NCBI GenBank assembly: GCA_910585065.1 | Contig: CAJUCG010000153.1 | Span: forward strand, 1-8,284 | Direction of reading: 5' to 3' | DNA length: 8,284 bases | Origin: an uncultured Lachnospiraceae bacterium | Lineage (GTDB): Bacteria; Bacillota; Clostridia; Lachnospirales; Lachnospiraceae | Shown: positions 1 to 6,987 of the stretch, one piece after another | How the letters are laid out: each line of letters starts with the position of its first letter | Position numbering within the stretch: position 1 is the stretch's first letter | Made by a program: the position numbers and the translations under genes | Notes under the pieces: model-generated | Database searches by the model: none | What the model saw: the letters and a program-made list of their open reading frames with translations, nothing else | What the model was told of the DNA's origin: nothing

Positions 1-336
1 ATTGCAAAAGAAATTGTCCGCTGCGGCGGTCTGGATGGTCGAGTAAATATGGCACTGGACTATTTCGATGCCTCGATCAATCGAATTTCTGCCTGGGTGG
101 TGGGGTTTCGCAATGTTCAGAAGGCTCTGTTAATGGCACTATGTGCCCCCGATCTCACCGCTGTGCAGAATGAGGGCAACTGGACGAAGCTGATGGTTTA
201 TCAGGAAGAATTAAAAACCATGCCTTTCGGAGAAATTTGGATGGAGTATTGCCAGCAGTGTGATGCGCCTGCCGACGGCGAATGGTTTGCGCAGGTTCGT
301 CAGTATGAGGATGAAGTCCTCACAAAAAGAAAATAA
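1..336 (+). CDS. rhaA: L-rhamnose isomerase, C-terminal part (5' end outside window)
   Basis: The reading frame is open from base 1 and gives the last 111 residues of L-rhamnose isomerase, the cytoplasmic metal-dependent enzyme that converts L-rhamnose to L-rhamnulose in the first step of rhamnose breakdown. Recognisable family stretches are ALDYFDASINRISAWVVG (residues 18-35 of the visible part), a QKALL block, EELKTMPFGEIW, and the terminal YEDEVLTKRK, which resembles the E. coli RhaA end YERDVLLKR. The methionine at 49 is internal and not a start, because clear homology continues upstream of it (AKEIVRCGGLDGRVN). About three quarters of the protein, including most of the metal site, lies outside the window. 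The gene ends 22 nt before fucO and is followed by rhaD, which fixes the pathway. The identification is from remembered family sequence, without an alignment. Confidence 0.93.
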   Translation: MAKEIVRCGGLDGRVNMALDYFDASINRISAWVVGFRNVQKALLMALCAPDLTAVQNEGNWTKLMVYQEELKTMPFGEIWMEYCQQCDAPADGEWFAQVRQYEDEVLTKRK

Positions 337-358
337 ATATATTTAGGAGGAATTTATT

Positions 359-1501
359 ATGGTCAATCGTTTTGTTCTGAATGCTATTTCCTATCATGGT
401 AATGGTGCTATCAAAGAGATTCCGGGTCTGGTAGCTGCCAAGGGTTACAAGAAGGCCTTTATCGCTTCTGATCCAGATTTGGTAAAATTTGGAATTACTA
501 AAAAAGTCACTGATCTGCTGGATGAGGCAGGTATGGCTTACGAGGTTTATTCCGACATTAAGCCGAACCCTACAATTGAGAATGTCCAGTCCGGTGTAGC
601 TGCCTACAAGGCAAGCGGTGCCGACTATATGATTACTATTGGCGGCGGTTCCTCCATGGATACCGGCAAGGCTATCGGCATTATTATCAACAATCCGGAG
701 TTCGCTGATGTTCGTTCACTGGAAGGGGTAGCACCTACCAAGAACCGCACAGTATTCACTATTGCTGTTCCTACCACCGCCGGCACTGCTGCTGAGGCGA
801 CTATCAACTACGTTATTACCGATGTGGAGCGCAAACGCAAATTCGTCTGTGTGGATACCAATGATATCCCGGATATTGCCATTGTAGATCCTGATATGAT
901 GTCCACCATGCCAAAGGGGTTGACTGCTGCCACCGGCATGGATGCTCTGACGCACGCCATCGAGGGCTACACCACGAAGGCTTCCTGGGAGCTTCCTGAC
1001 TGCCTGAATCTGGAGGCTATCCGTCTGATTGCAAAGAATCTGCGGGGGGCGGTTGCCAATGAATCCGCGGGGCGTGAGGGCATGGCACTGGGTCAGTTCG
1101 TCACTGGCATGGCTTTCTCCAATGTTGGTCTGGGCATTGCTCATTCTATCGCTCACACTCTAGGTGCAGTGTATGATACTCCTCATGGAGTTGCCTGTGC
1201 TATGATGCTGCCTATTGTTATGGAGTACAATGCCGATGTTACCGGCGAGAAGTACAAGACCATCGCTGAGTCCATGGGTGTGGACACTGCTGGCATGACT
1301 CAGGAGGAGTATCGCAAAGCTGCGGTGGATGCTGTTCGTCAGCTGAGCGTGGATGTGGGTATCCCTACTAAGCTGCCTGCCATCAAGGAAGAGGATTTAG
1401 AATTCCTTGCCCAGTCTGCTGCTGCGGATGCCTGCGCTCCTGGCAATCCGAAAACGGCTTCCGTGGAAGATATTAAGGGGTTGATTCGCAAATTAATGTA
1501 A
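359..1501 (+). CDS. fucO: Lactaldehyde reductase (1,2-propanediol oxidoreductase), iron-dependent alcohol dehydrogenase
   Basis: This 380-residue protein has the usual length and layout of group III iron-dependent alcohol dehydrogenases. The N-terminal NAD(H)-binding half contains GGGSSMD (residues 95-101) and PTTAGTAAEAT (138-148). The C-terminal helical half carries the expected metal ligands D195, H199 (GMDALTHAIEGY), H262 and H276 (TPHG), which correspond to D196, H200, H263 and H277 of E. coli FucO. The enzyme reduces L-lactaldehyde to L-1,2-propanediol with NADH and so recycles NAD during anaerobic growth on 6-deoxy sugars. It sits between rhaA and rhaD; RhaD produces its substrate. The ATG at 359 follows an AGGAGG at 345-350 with 8 nt spacing. 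Both metal and cofactor motifs are intact. Other iron alcohol dehydrogenases share these motifs, so the substrate is inferred mainly from close FucO resemblance and operon context. Confidence 0.95.
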   Translation: MVNRFVLNAISYHGNGAIKEIPGLVAAKGYKKAFIASDPDLVKFGITKKVTDLLDEAGMAYEVYSDIKPNPTIENVQSGVAAYKASGADYMITIGGGSSMDTGKAIGIIINNPEFADVRSLEGVAPTKNRTVFTIAVPTTAGTAAEATINYVITDVERKRKFVCVDTNDIPDIAIVDPDMMSTMPKGLTAATGMDALTHAIEGYTTKASWELPDCLNLEAIRLIAKNLRGAVANESAGREGMALGQFVTGMAFSNVGLGIAHSIAHTLGAVYDTPHGVACAMMLPIVMEYNADVTGEKYKTIAESMGVDTAGMTQEEYRKAAVDAVRQLSVDVGIPTKLPAIKEEDLEFLAQSAAADACAPGNPKTASVEDIKGLIRKLM

Positions 1502-1528
1502 AATCGAATTATTCAAAAGAGGGACATA

Positions 1529-2344
1529 ATGAAAAATATAATAAATGCTTCCTTTGTAGAAGAAATGCGGAAGACTACTGCAAATATGTATCAGCTCGGC
1601 TGGGACGAGCGCAACGGCGGCAATATCAGTTATTTGCTGGATACAAATGAAGTGGCAGAGTACCTGGATTTGAACGAGGTCAAGCGCATCATTCCCCTGG
1701 GGTTTGACGCTGCGCCACTGATAGGGAAAATCTTTATTGTTACCGGCACCGGCAAGTATTTTAAGAATATTGATGCCGATCCGGAAAACAACTTAGGCAT
1801 TGTTCGTATTGCCGCCGATGGTCAGACTGCGGAACTTTTGTGGGGTTACTCCGATGGCGGTAAGTTCACCTCTGAATTTCCTGCCCATCTGATGAGTCAT
1901 ATGGCAAGATTGAGCGTTGATCCGAAAAATTGTGTGGTTATGCATTGTCATCCCACTCACACTCTGGCGATGAATTTTGTCCATGAACTGGACGAGAGGA
2001 AATTTACCCATACATTGTGGGAGATGTGTACCGAGTGCATTGTAGTCTTTCCTGACGGCATTGGTGTGCTGCCATGGATGCTCTGTGGCACCAATTCTAT
2101 CGGTGAGGCCACGGCGGAAAAAATGAGGGAATTTCGGCTGGTGATCTGGGGAATGCACGGCATCTACGGAGCAGGCAAAACCATGGACGAGACTTTCGGT
2201 CTGATTGAAACTGTGGAAAAAGCTGCTCAAATCTATATGCTTACTGCCCATCTGCCCCGGATAAATACCATCCGGGATGACCAGATGAAAGAGTTGGCAG
2301 AATATTTTGGTGTTGACTACCGAAAGGATTTTTTGGATGGTTGA
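1529..2344 (+). CDS. rhaD: Rhamnulose-1-phosphate aldolase
   Basis: This 271-residue class II zinc aldolase cleaves L-rhamnulose-1-phosphate into dihydroxyacetone phosphate and L-lactaldehyde. The length is close to E. coli RhaD (about 274). Visible family features are GWDERNGGNIS (residues 24-34), FIVTGTGKYFKN (69-80), TSEFPAH with the probable catalytic glutamate E116, MHCHPTH giving zinc ligands H139 and H141, and WGMHG giving the third ligand H210. TECIVVFPDGIGVLPWM (168-184) and DETFGLIETVEKAAQ (220-234) are also typical. It starts 27 nt after fucO with an AGAGGG at 1518-1523, which fits co-transcription with rhaA and fucO. It is the last gene of the operon: a strong hairpin follows 18 nt after the stop. 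The related fuculose-1-phosphate aldolase FucA is shorter (about 215 residues), so RhaD is the better call. Confidence 0.96.
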   Translation: MKNIINASFVEEMRKTTANMYQLGWDERNGGNISYLLDTNEVAEYLDLNEVKRIIPLGFDAAPLIGKIFIVTGTGKYFKNIDADPENNLGIVRIAADGQTAELLWGYSDGGKFTSEFPAHLMSHMARLSVDPKNCVVMHCHPTHTLAMNFVHELDERKFTHTLWEMCTECIVVFPDGIGVLPWMLCGTNSIGEATAEKMREFRLVIWGMHGIYGAGKTMDETFGLIETVEKAAQIYMLTAHLPRINTIRDDQMKELAEYFGVDYRKDFLDG

Positions 2345-2362
2345 CCTTAGATATTTATTTAG

Positions 2363-2411
2363 AGAAGAACTGCACACTATTCTGACAGAAGGGTGTGCAG
2401 TTCTTCTTAAT
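2363..2411. terminator. Intergenic hairpin between convergent operons, probable terminator
   Basis: A perfect 15-bp inverted repeat has arms at 2363-2377 (AGAAGAACTGCACAC) and 2393-2407. Its 15-nt loop contains a second 4-bp stem (TTCT 2380-2383 with AGAA 2387-2390). It lies between the rhaD stop (2344) and the pnkp stop (2423), where two converging transcripts end. On the + strand it is followed by TAATTTA and, further on, a run of seven T, which is a moderate U tract. On the - strand the sequence after the hairpin is A/T mixed without a clear U run. It therefore probably terminates the rhamnose operon, and may stop or protect the 3' end of the RNA repair transcript as well. Confidence 0.8.
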
Positions 2412-2422
2412 TTATAGCTTTT

Positions 2423-4996
2423 TTATAGCCTTGGATCCACTGGCTCGCTTTCGAGTGCAAGCACGCCAAAAGCGCATTCATGTACCCTGTAGAGTGCCTC
2501 GCCCTGCACAAATCTAGTTAGAGATTCCATGCCGAGGGAAAATTCCTTTAATGCCAGTGTGCGCTTGCGGCTAAGCGAACGTTTTTTCAGGCGTTTTAAA
2601 TGGTCAGGTTCAAGATATTCTGCCCCGTAGATAATGCGCAGATATTCTCTTCCCCTGCATTTTACCGCAGGCTGAAGCAGGCTGGCATTTTGTTTTGCAA
2701 TAAAGGTTTCCGGTTTGACCACCATACCTTCGCCGCCATTTTTTGTGAGGGTAAGCCACCAATTTACTGCACTTACCACACTGATTTCATTTTCGGTATC
2801 CACACATAAATATGGTGTTTCCATAAAAATAGGGTCGGTTCCCACAATATATTTTTGGATGGTTTCCATATGCCATTGATGTGTTTCTTCTGAAAATACT
2901 CTGCCCTCGCAAGCTAGGATATGGAATGGGGCAATTCGAAAATCATCAATATTTTTTACCGTCCAGCAGTATTCGCGATATGCTTTGATATAGCGTGCCA
3001 TGTCTTCCTGTTTTGTAATATAGCGATTTTTCAGTGCAGTGAGATCTATATTCTGTCCCGTACCCGTCGGAGAAAGAGAATAATCATTCGTCCCGCGCCC
3101 GCAGACTTTAGTAAGTGCCCGCACTGCGGCGGAGAGCCCCATACTCCCCGCGTTTCCGGTCGCGGCGTACTGGGAGCGAATCAAGCCCTGCGCTTTTTGT
3201 GACCATGGCATTAGCTCCGTATCAAGACATACCCAGTCCGTTGTAAAATCCGTCCAGAACTTAGTTTTGGTCAGGACATCATCAAGTCGGTTAAGCAGTG
3301 CTTCTTCCGTCTGCAATTCGTCAAAAAAACGCCGTCCTGTCCGACTGTAGATAATTCCTCTGGTGCCGTCCGTAATGCCAAATCGCTCCCTGGCTATCCC
3401 CGCATTTCGGCAGAGGATAATTACCGCCCTGGAACCCATATGTTTTTTTTCGCATACAATATTTTTTATTCCCCTGCTGCGGTAGTAAGAAAATGCTTCT
3501 AAAGGATGTTCCAGATAACCGTCTAATTCGCTTGTCTCACAGGGCGACATTGTCGGCGGCAGATAGATAAGCCAGTGCGGATCCGCTGCAAAGCGCGACA
3601 TAATTTCCAGTGCGGCACAGGAATTATTTTCATGGATATCAATGGAGGGAAGCAGCTTTGTTGTAATATGCAGTTTATGGTTGAAATCGTCCGCGGTAAG
3701 CAGATCGCCCATCTCCTCATCGCCTTGGCTTTCAAGTGGTTTTTCCGGAGCGTAGTATTCTTCTCTTGCCTCCACCTGAACAAAATCGCGTTCCGGATAG
3801 CGGTATGCCGTTAATTTTCCGCCATATACACAGCCAGTATCAATACAGTAAGTACCATTTAGGGATTTTACTTCTCTGCCCGCGATATGCCCGTAGACAA
3901 TGGTTGCGCGCCCCCTGTAATCCGCCGCCCAGTCAAGGCGAACGGGAAGTCCGTAGGAATCCGTTTCTCCGGTGGTTTCCCCGTAAAGACAGAATTCGCG
4001 TATTCTTGATGAAGTGCGCCCGATATATTCCTGTTTCAACCCCGCATGGGAGATCACAAGTTTTCCGTTATCAAGTACATAGTGGCTAATTAGCCCGTCA
4101 ATAAATTCTGTAGTTTTGGCTTTGAATTCTTCGCCCTCAGCTTCCAGCTCAGCAATGGTTTTGTTCATGCCATGTGTTACAGAAACAGTTTTGCCGCGAA
4201 GATATTTAAGCAGTTTTGCATCGTGATTGCCGGGAATGGCAATGGCATTTCCATTTTCTACCATATTCATCACCAGGCGAAGTACCTGGACATTTTTTGG
4301 TCCCCTGTCGCAGAAATCGCCGAGAAATGCCGCTTTTCTGCCCTCCGGATGGGTGTAGCCGCCCTCTGTTTTGGCATAGCCGAGCCGCTCAAGGAGCAGG
4401 GTAAGTTCATCAAAACATCCGTGAATATCCCCGATAATATCGAAAGGTCCGTGTTCATCTTTTTTGTCATTCCATAATTTTGTGCGGATAATCTCTGTGT
4501 GTTCAAGCTGTTCTAGGGAATTGATAATATAGACAAAGCGAAATCCCTCCCTCTTCAGCCCGCGAATGCTGCGTTTTACTTCACGGCAGTGCTGGCGAAT
4601 CACTCGCTCCGGAAGATTTCTGTCCGGGCGCAGTTTATTTCTTTCTTGCAGTATTTCCTCCGGCAGATTTAGCACGATGGCGGCGGCATGGACATTTTGT
4701 TCTCTTGCTATGGAAACAATTTGCTTTCTTGTTTCCTGGTGAAGGTTCGTGGCATCAATCACCGTTAATTTTCGGTGATTTAACCGCTTATTTGCAGCAT
4801 AGTACAACAGATCAAACGCATCCTCAGAAATATTTTGATCATTGGTATCATCACAGACCATCCCGCGAAAGAAATCGGAGGAGAGGACTTCTGTCGGCAG
4901 AAAATGCCGGTTGGCAAAGCTGGTTTTTCCCGAAGAAGTTCCGCCGATCATGGCGACAAGACAAAATTCGGGCAGCTCTATATTATAATTTTCCAT
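2423..4996 (-). CDS. pnkp: Polynucleotide kinase-phosphatase-ligase of the bacterial Pnkp/Hen1 RNA repair system
   Basis: This 857-residue protein (C. thermocellum Pnkp is about 870) has three catalytic modules. The 5' kinase (about 1-175) has Walker A GGTSSGKT (18-25, K24, T25), SSDF with D41, and the DRNLPE arginine region near 125-130. The metallophosphatase (about 184-400) has GDIHG (D190, H192), GDFCDRGP (D227, R231), GNHD (N257, H258), SHAG (H317), H370 and IDTGCVYGGKL (D386). The adenylyltransferase (about 450-857) has CEKKHMGSRA with the likely AMP-accepting lysine K518, the GGEGMVVKP motif (754-762), K779, and the family tail ESEPVDPRL. It restores RNA ends to 5'-phosphate and 2',3'-OH and then ligates, with help from Hen1. 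The start chosen is ATG 4996, because similarity begins just after it. A frame extended to 5053 would lie deep inside hen1. A G-rich run precedes the ATG by about 10 nt, and the 14-nt overlap with hen1 suggests translational coupling. Confidence 0.95.
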   Translation of the reverse strand: MENYNIELPEFCLVAMIGGTSSGKTSFANRHFLPTEVLSSDFFRGMVCDDTNDQNISEDAFDLLYYAANKRLNHRKLTVIDATNLHQETRKQIVSIAREQNVHAAAIVLNLPEEILQERNKLRPDRNLPERVIRQHCREVKRSIRGLKREGFRFVYIINSLEQLEHTEIIRTKLWNDKKDEHGPFDIIGDIHGCFDELTLLLERLGYAKTEGGYTHPEGRKAAFLGDFCDRGPKNVQVLRLVMNMVENGNAIAIPGNHDAKLLKYLRGKTVSVTHGMNKTIAELEAEGEEFKAKTTEFIDGLISHYVLDNGKLVISHAGLKQEYIGRTSSRIREFCLYGETTGETDSYGLPVRLDWAADYRGRATIVYGHIAGREVKSLNGTYCIDTGCVYGGKLTAYRYPERDFVQVEAREEYYAPEKPLESQGDEEMGDLLTADDFNHKLHITTKLLPSIDIHENNSCAALEIMSRFAADPHWLIYLPPTMSPCETSELDGYLEHPLEAFSYYRSRGIKNIVCEKKHMGSRAVIILCRNAGIARERFGITDGTRGIIYSRTGRRFFDELQTEEALLNRLDDVLTKTKFWTDFTTDWVCLDTELMPWSQKAQGLIRSQYAATGNAGSMGLSAAVRALTKVCGRGTNDYSLSPTGTGQNIDLTALKNRYITKQEDMARYIKAYREYCWTVKNIDDFRIAPFHILACEGRVFSEETHQWHMETIQKYIVGTDPIFMETPYLCVDTENEISVVSAVNWWLTLTKNGGEGMVVKPETFIAKQNASLLQPAVKCRGREYLRIIYGAEYLEPDHLKRLKKRSLSRKRTLALKEFSLGMESLTRFVQGEALYRVHECAFGVLALESEPVDPRL

Positions 4997-6461
4997 TTTT
5001 TGTAAACACCCCCATCTGTGTCGGATTGCCGCGAGTTTCATCGTAATCGCCAATTCCCGTTATCTTGCAGTGATAGCCAAAGCGATCGCAGATATGTTTT
5101 GTCCATTCTGAGAATTCTTCTCTTGTCCACTCAAAACGGTGATCATTATGGCGCAGGGTATTTTCCTGCATATTCTCATAATTGGAATTATACTCCCTGT
5201 TTGGCGTGGTGAGAATCACAGTATTTGGCGCGGCAAATTCAAAGAGTACGCGCTCAAATGCAGGGATACGCATAGGTTCAATATGTTCAACTACCTCGAT
5301 CACACAGGCGCAGTCGAAACCTTCAAAACGTTTGTCTTTGTAGGTCAGGGAAGCCTGCATCAGCACCAATTTATTTTTTCGGAAGGGCTGCATTCGGTCA
5401 AGGCGCAGGTTTTTTGCCGCTTTTTCTAATACTGCTGTGGAGACATCACAGGCGGCAACTTGTTTTATCTGCGGTTCATTTAACAAAAGGGAGGTCAGTT
5501 TCCCTTCCCCGCACCCGAGATCGATCACTGTCGAAGCCCCGCTCGCAAGTACGGCATCCCTCACTGTTCTTAGCCGCAGAGTATTCAGTGGAGAACGAGA
5601 TGTCTTTTTGTTTTTTGCGCTGATCGTGCCGGCATCTGTGGAGCTGGTTTCTTTTTCCTCCGTCCCGATTTCTTCTTTATTTTCTGTGATATTTTCCTCC
5701 GTATCGAATAGCTCGTTTTCCTCCTCGGACTCGTCAGCAAGCAGAATATCGATTGCCCTTCTCGCGTAACTTTCTCTTGTGGAAAAATATCGGCGCGCGA
5801 TTTTTTCCTTGTGCGGGTGGGTGGTCAGCCATCCTCTGCCATGGTCAAGAAGTTTTTTGATTTCGCTCTCCGCAATGTAATAGTGTTTTTGCTTATCAAA
5901 AACAGGGATTAGAACGTAGAGGTGATTTAATAATTCACAGAGCCGAACAGTTCCGCGAATAATAAGATGGATGTAGGGGGACATTCCCCATTCTGGAAAT
6001 TGTGTATCGAGCGGTTCACGTTCCGTTGTTACCGTGTAGCCGAGCGGCTCAAAAAGCTGGCGCGCAAGATTTGTTTCCCTGCCATCCTTTAGGGAAAATA
6101 ATTCCGCAGTAAGAGGAATCGGTGTATTTGCAAGTTCCGGTTTTTCGTCGCATCTGCCGTTCATCGCCGTCCCGAAGACGCGGGAGATTGCGGTGCTGAG
6201 AAAGGAAGTGGATGCATATGGTCGGTCATTTACATAGTCAAACAGTCCCCCGTCCTTACTGCCAAGTTTGCCTCTTGCAAGGTCAATGGGGTCGATATCC
6301 AAAAGGAGCGCGGCACTTGTGCGCTCGTCTGTAACCTCCGGATAAAAGACATATGCTTTTCCGTAACTTAATTCAAATTGCTGCGCCCGATCGGGATGTT
6401 TATGCAGCAGATATCCAAGATCTTTTGTGTTTTCTCCTTCGTATGTGATTGTCAATAACAA
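4983..6461 (-). CDS. hen1: 3'-terminal RNA ribose 2'-O-methyltransferase Hen1
   Basis: This 492-residue bacterial Hen1 starts with the typical MLLTITYEG and LGYLLHKHPDR (residues 15-25). The N-terminal domain (about 1-240) is known in this family to activate the Pnkp ligase. A charged, acidic, low-complexity linker (about 243-290) joins it to the SAM methyltransferase domain (about 291-492). That domain shows VIDLGCGEG (312-320), ACDV (337-340), and the metal-binding set E389, E392, H393 (IEVVEHIE) plus H441 (NDHRFEW). It methylates the 2'-OH at the 3' end of cleaved RNA before ligation, so the repaired RNA resists the same ribotoxin. The start codon is TTG at 6461, 8 nt after an AGGAGG; there is no usable ATG nearby, and this start gives the conserved N terminus. 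It is the first gene of the hen1-pnkp operon. It is somewhat longer than the C. thermocellum protein (about 465), and the linker may account for the difference. Confidence 0.95.
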   Translation of the reverse strand: MLLTITYEGENTKDLGYLLHKHPDRAQQFELSYGKAYVFYPEVTDERTSAALLLDIDPIDLARGKLGSKDGGLFDYVNDRPYASTSFLSTAISRVFGTAMNGRCDEKPELANTPIPLTAELFSLKDGRETNLARQLFEPLGYTVTTEREPLDTQFPEWGMSPYIHLIIRGTVRLCELLNHLYVLIPVFDKQKHYYIAESEIKKLLDHGRGWLTTHPHKEKIARRYFSTRESYARRAIDILLADESEEENELFDTEENITENKEEIGTEEKETSSTDAGTISAKNKKTSRSPLNTLRLRTVRDAVLASGASTVIDLGCGEGKLTSLLLNEPQIKQVAACDVSTAVLEKAAKNLRLDRMQPFRKNKLVLMQASLTYKDKRFEGFDCACVIEVVEHIEPMRIPAFERVLFEFAAPNTVILTTPNREYNSNYENMQENTLRHNDHRFEWTREEFSEWTKHICDRFGYHCKITGIGDYDETRGNPTQMGVFTKNGKL

Positions 6462-6469
6462 TGATAATT

Positions 6470-6475
6470 CCTCCT
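6470..6475 (-). promoter_or_regulatory. Ribosome binding site fixing the TTG start of hen1
   Basis: Read on the - strand this is AGGAGG (within AAAGGAGG), 8 nt before TTG 6461. The near-perfect Shine-Dalgarno and ideal spacing support TTG as the start, which no ATG-only gene caller would report. Confidence 0.88.
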
Positions 6476-6494
6476 TTCTTGTGATTAACCTTAT

Positions 6495-6523
6495 ATTATA
6501 GCATGGAAGTATTTGTTTGACAA
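6495..6523 (-). promoter_or_regulatory. Sigma-A type promoter of hen1-pnkp with extended -10
   Basis: On the - strand a -35 box TTGTCA (6518-6523) is followed by exactly 17 nt and a perfect TATAAT (6495-6500). The two bases TG stand one base before the -10, giving the extended TGnTATAAT. Transcription would begin near 6488, leaving a leader of about 25 nt with the ribosome binding site. The match is close to consensus, so the cassette is probably expressed strongly unless a repressor acts. A 13-nt palindrome (6527-6539) touches the upstream side of the -35. Confidence 0.85.
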
Positions 6524-6557
6524 GCAGTTTTTGAAAAACAAGTGCAAATTATGGTTT

Positions 6558-6900
6558 TTACTCTCTGATGGGGACTTCAGTTTGTACAATATAGTCTTCG
6601 ATCCGGTCAATAACATTTTCATTTATGTATAATTCAGCTTATGTTTTTCTGCATAATCAAGGATGGCTTTATAGCGTGAGAGAATTTTATCCCAAGTTTC
6701 CCGGTGAAAAGTGCGCGGATATTTTCCTGCTTCTCCTGCATTTGCATTATACTTCCCTGTTTTACAAAAGGAATTTCAATAAACAGTTTGGTGCAGCGAT
6801 CAAATTCTCCTTTTCGCAGACTGGCAACCGGAATTATCGAGCCGTAGGAGGCCTCGTGCAGGATTCCTTTCTTAATCATACAGTTACTGTATGGTTTATC
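6558..6900 (-). pseudogene. Remnant of a GyrI-like effector-binding domain, probably from a MerR-type regulator
   Basis: Three - strand frames read in order give a decayed version of one domain. Frame one, from 6900, reads DKPYSNC then MIKKGILHEASYGSIIPV, followed by LRKGEFDRCTKLFIEIP. Frame two (about 6754-6623) reads KYNANAGEAGKYPRTF, then HRETWDKILSRYKAILDYAE and KHKLNYT before a stop. Frame three (6638-6558) reads AELYINENVIDRIEDYI, then VQTEVPIRE and a stop. The ETW..IL...Y.ILDYAEKHKL block and an ending of the form EDYI.Q.E.PI are typical of GyrI-like ligand-binding domains at the C terminus of MerR regulators, by memory of the family. No DNA-binding helix-turn-helix is found upstream, and an in-frame stop lies just before 6900. 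The gene has therefore lost its front and suffered at least two frameshifts. It cannot make a working regulator. Sequencing error is a less likely explanation because the N-terminal half is missing too. Confidence 0.6.
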
Positions 6901-6987
6901 TTACCATTAACTGGAGGGAAAAGCAAGGGGAAATGACAGCTTAATTTGTGGAAACATTAAGATGGTTGAAGGAAAAAAATAAAAAAT

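Noticed and set aside
716..2377. Several long open frames on the - strand under fucO and rhaD (for example 716-1156 and 1793-2377)
   Set aside because: They lie antisense to clearly identified enzymes, have no recognisable domains, and reflect codon bias of the true genes.
4997..5053. An upstream ATG at 5053 that would add 19 residues to the N terminus of Pnkp
   Set aside because: The added residues show no family resemblance, the start would sit 70 nt inside hen1 coding sequence, and ATG 4996 gives the usual distance to the kinase P-loop.
2600..5769. Many open frames on the + strand opposite pnkp and hen1
   Set aside because: Compositions are atypical, no motifs or ribosome binding sites were seen, and the - strand proteins are intact along their full length.
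6625..6936. A 103-residue + strand frame across the regulator remnant
   Set aside because: The opposite strand carries recognisable GyrI-like domain pieces; the + strand translation resembles nothing and has no ribosome binding site.
6940..6961. CTTAAT...ATTAAG inverted repeat as a terminator
   Set aside because: Arms are only 6 bp and AT-rich with a 10-nt loop and no U tract, so it is weak and expected by chance.
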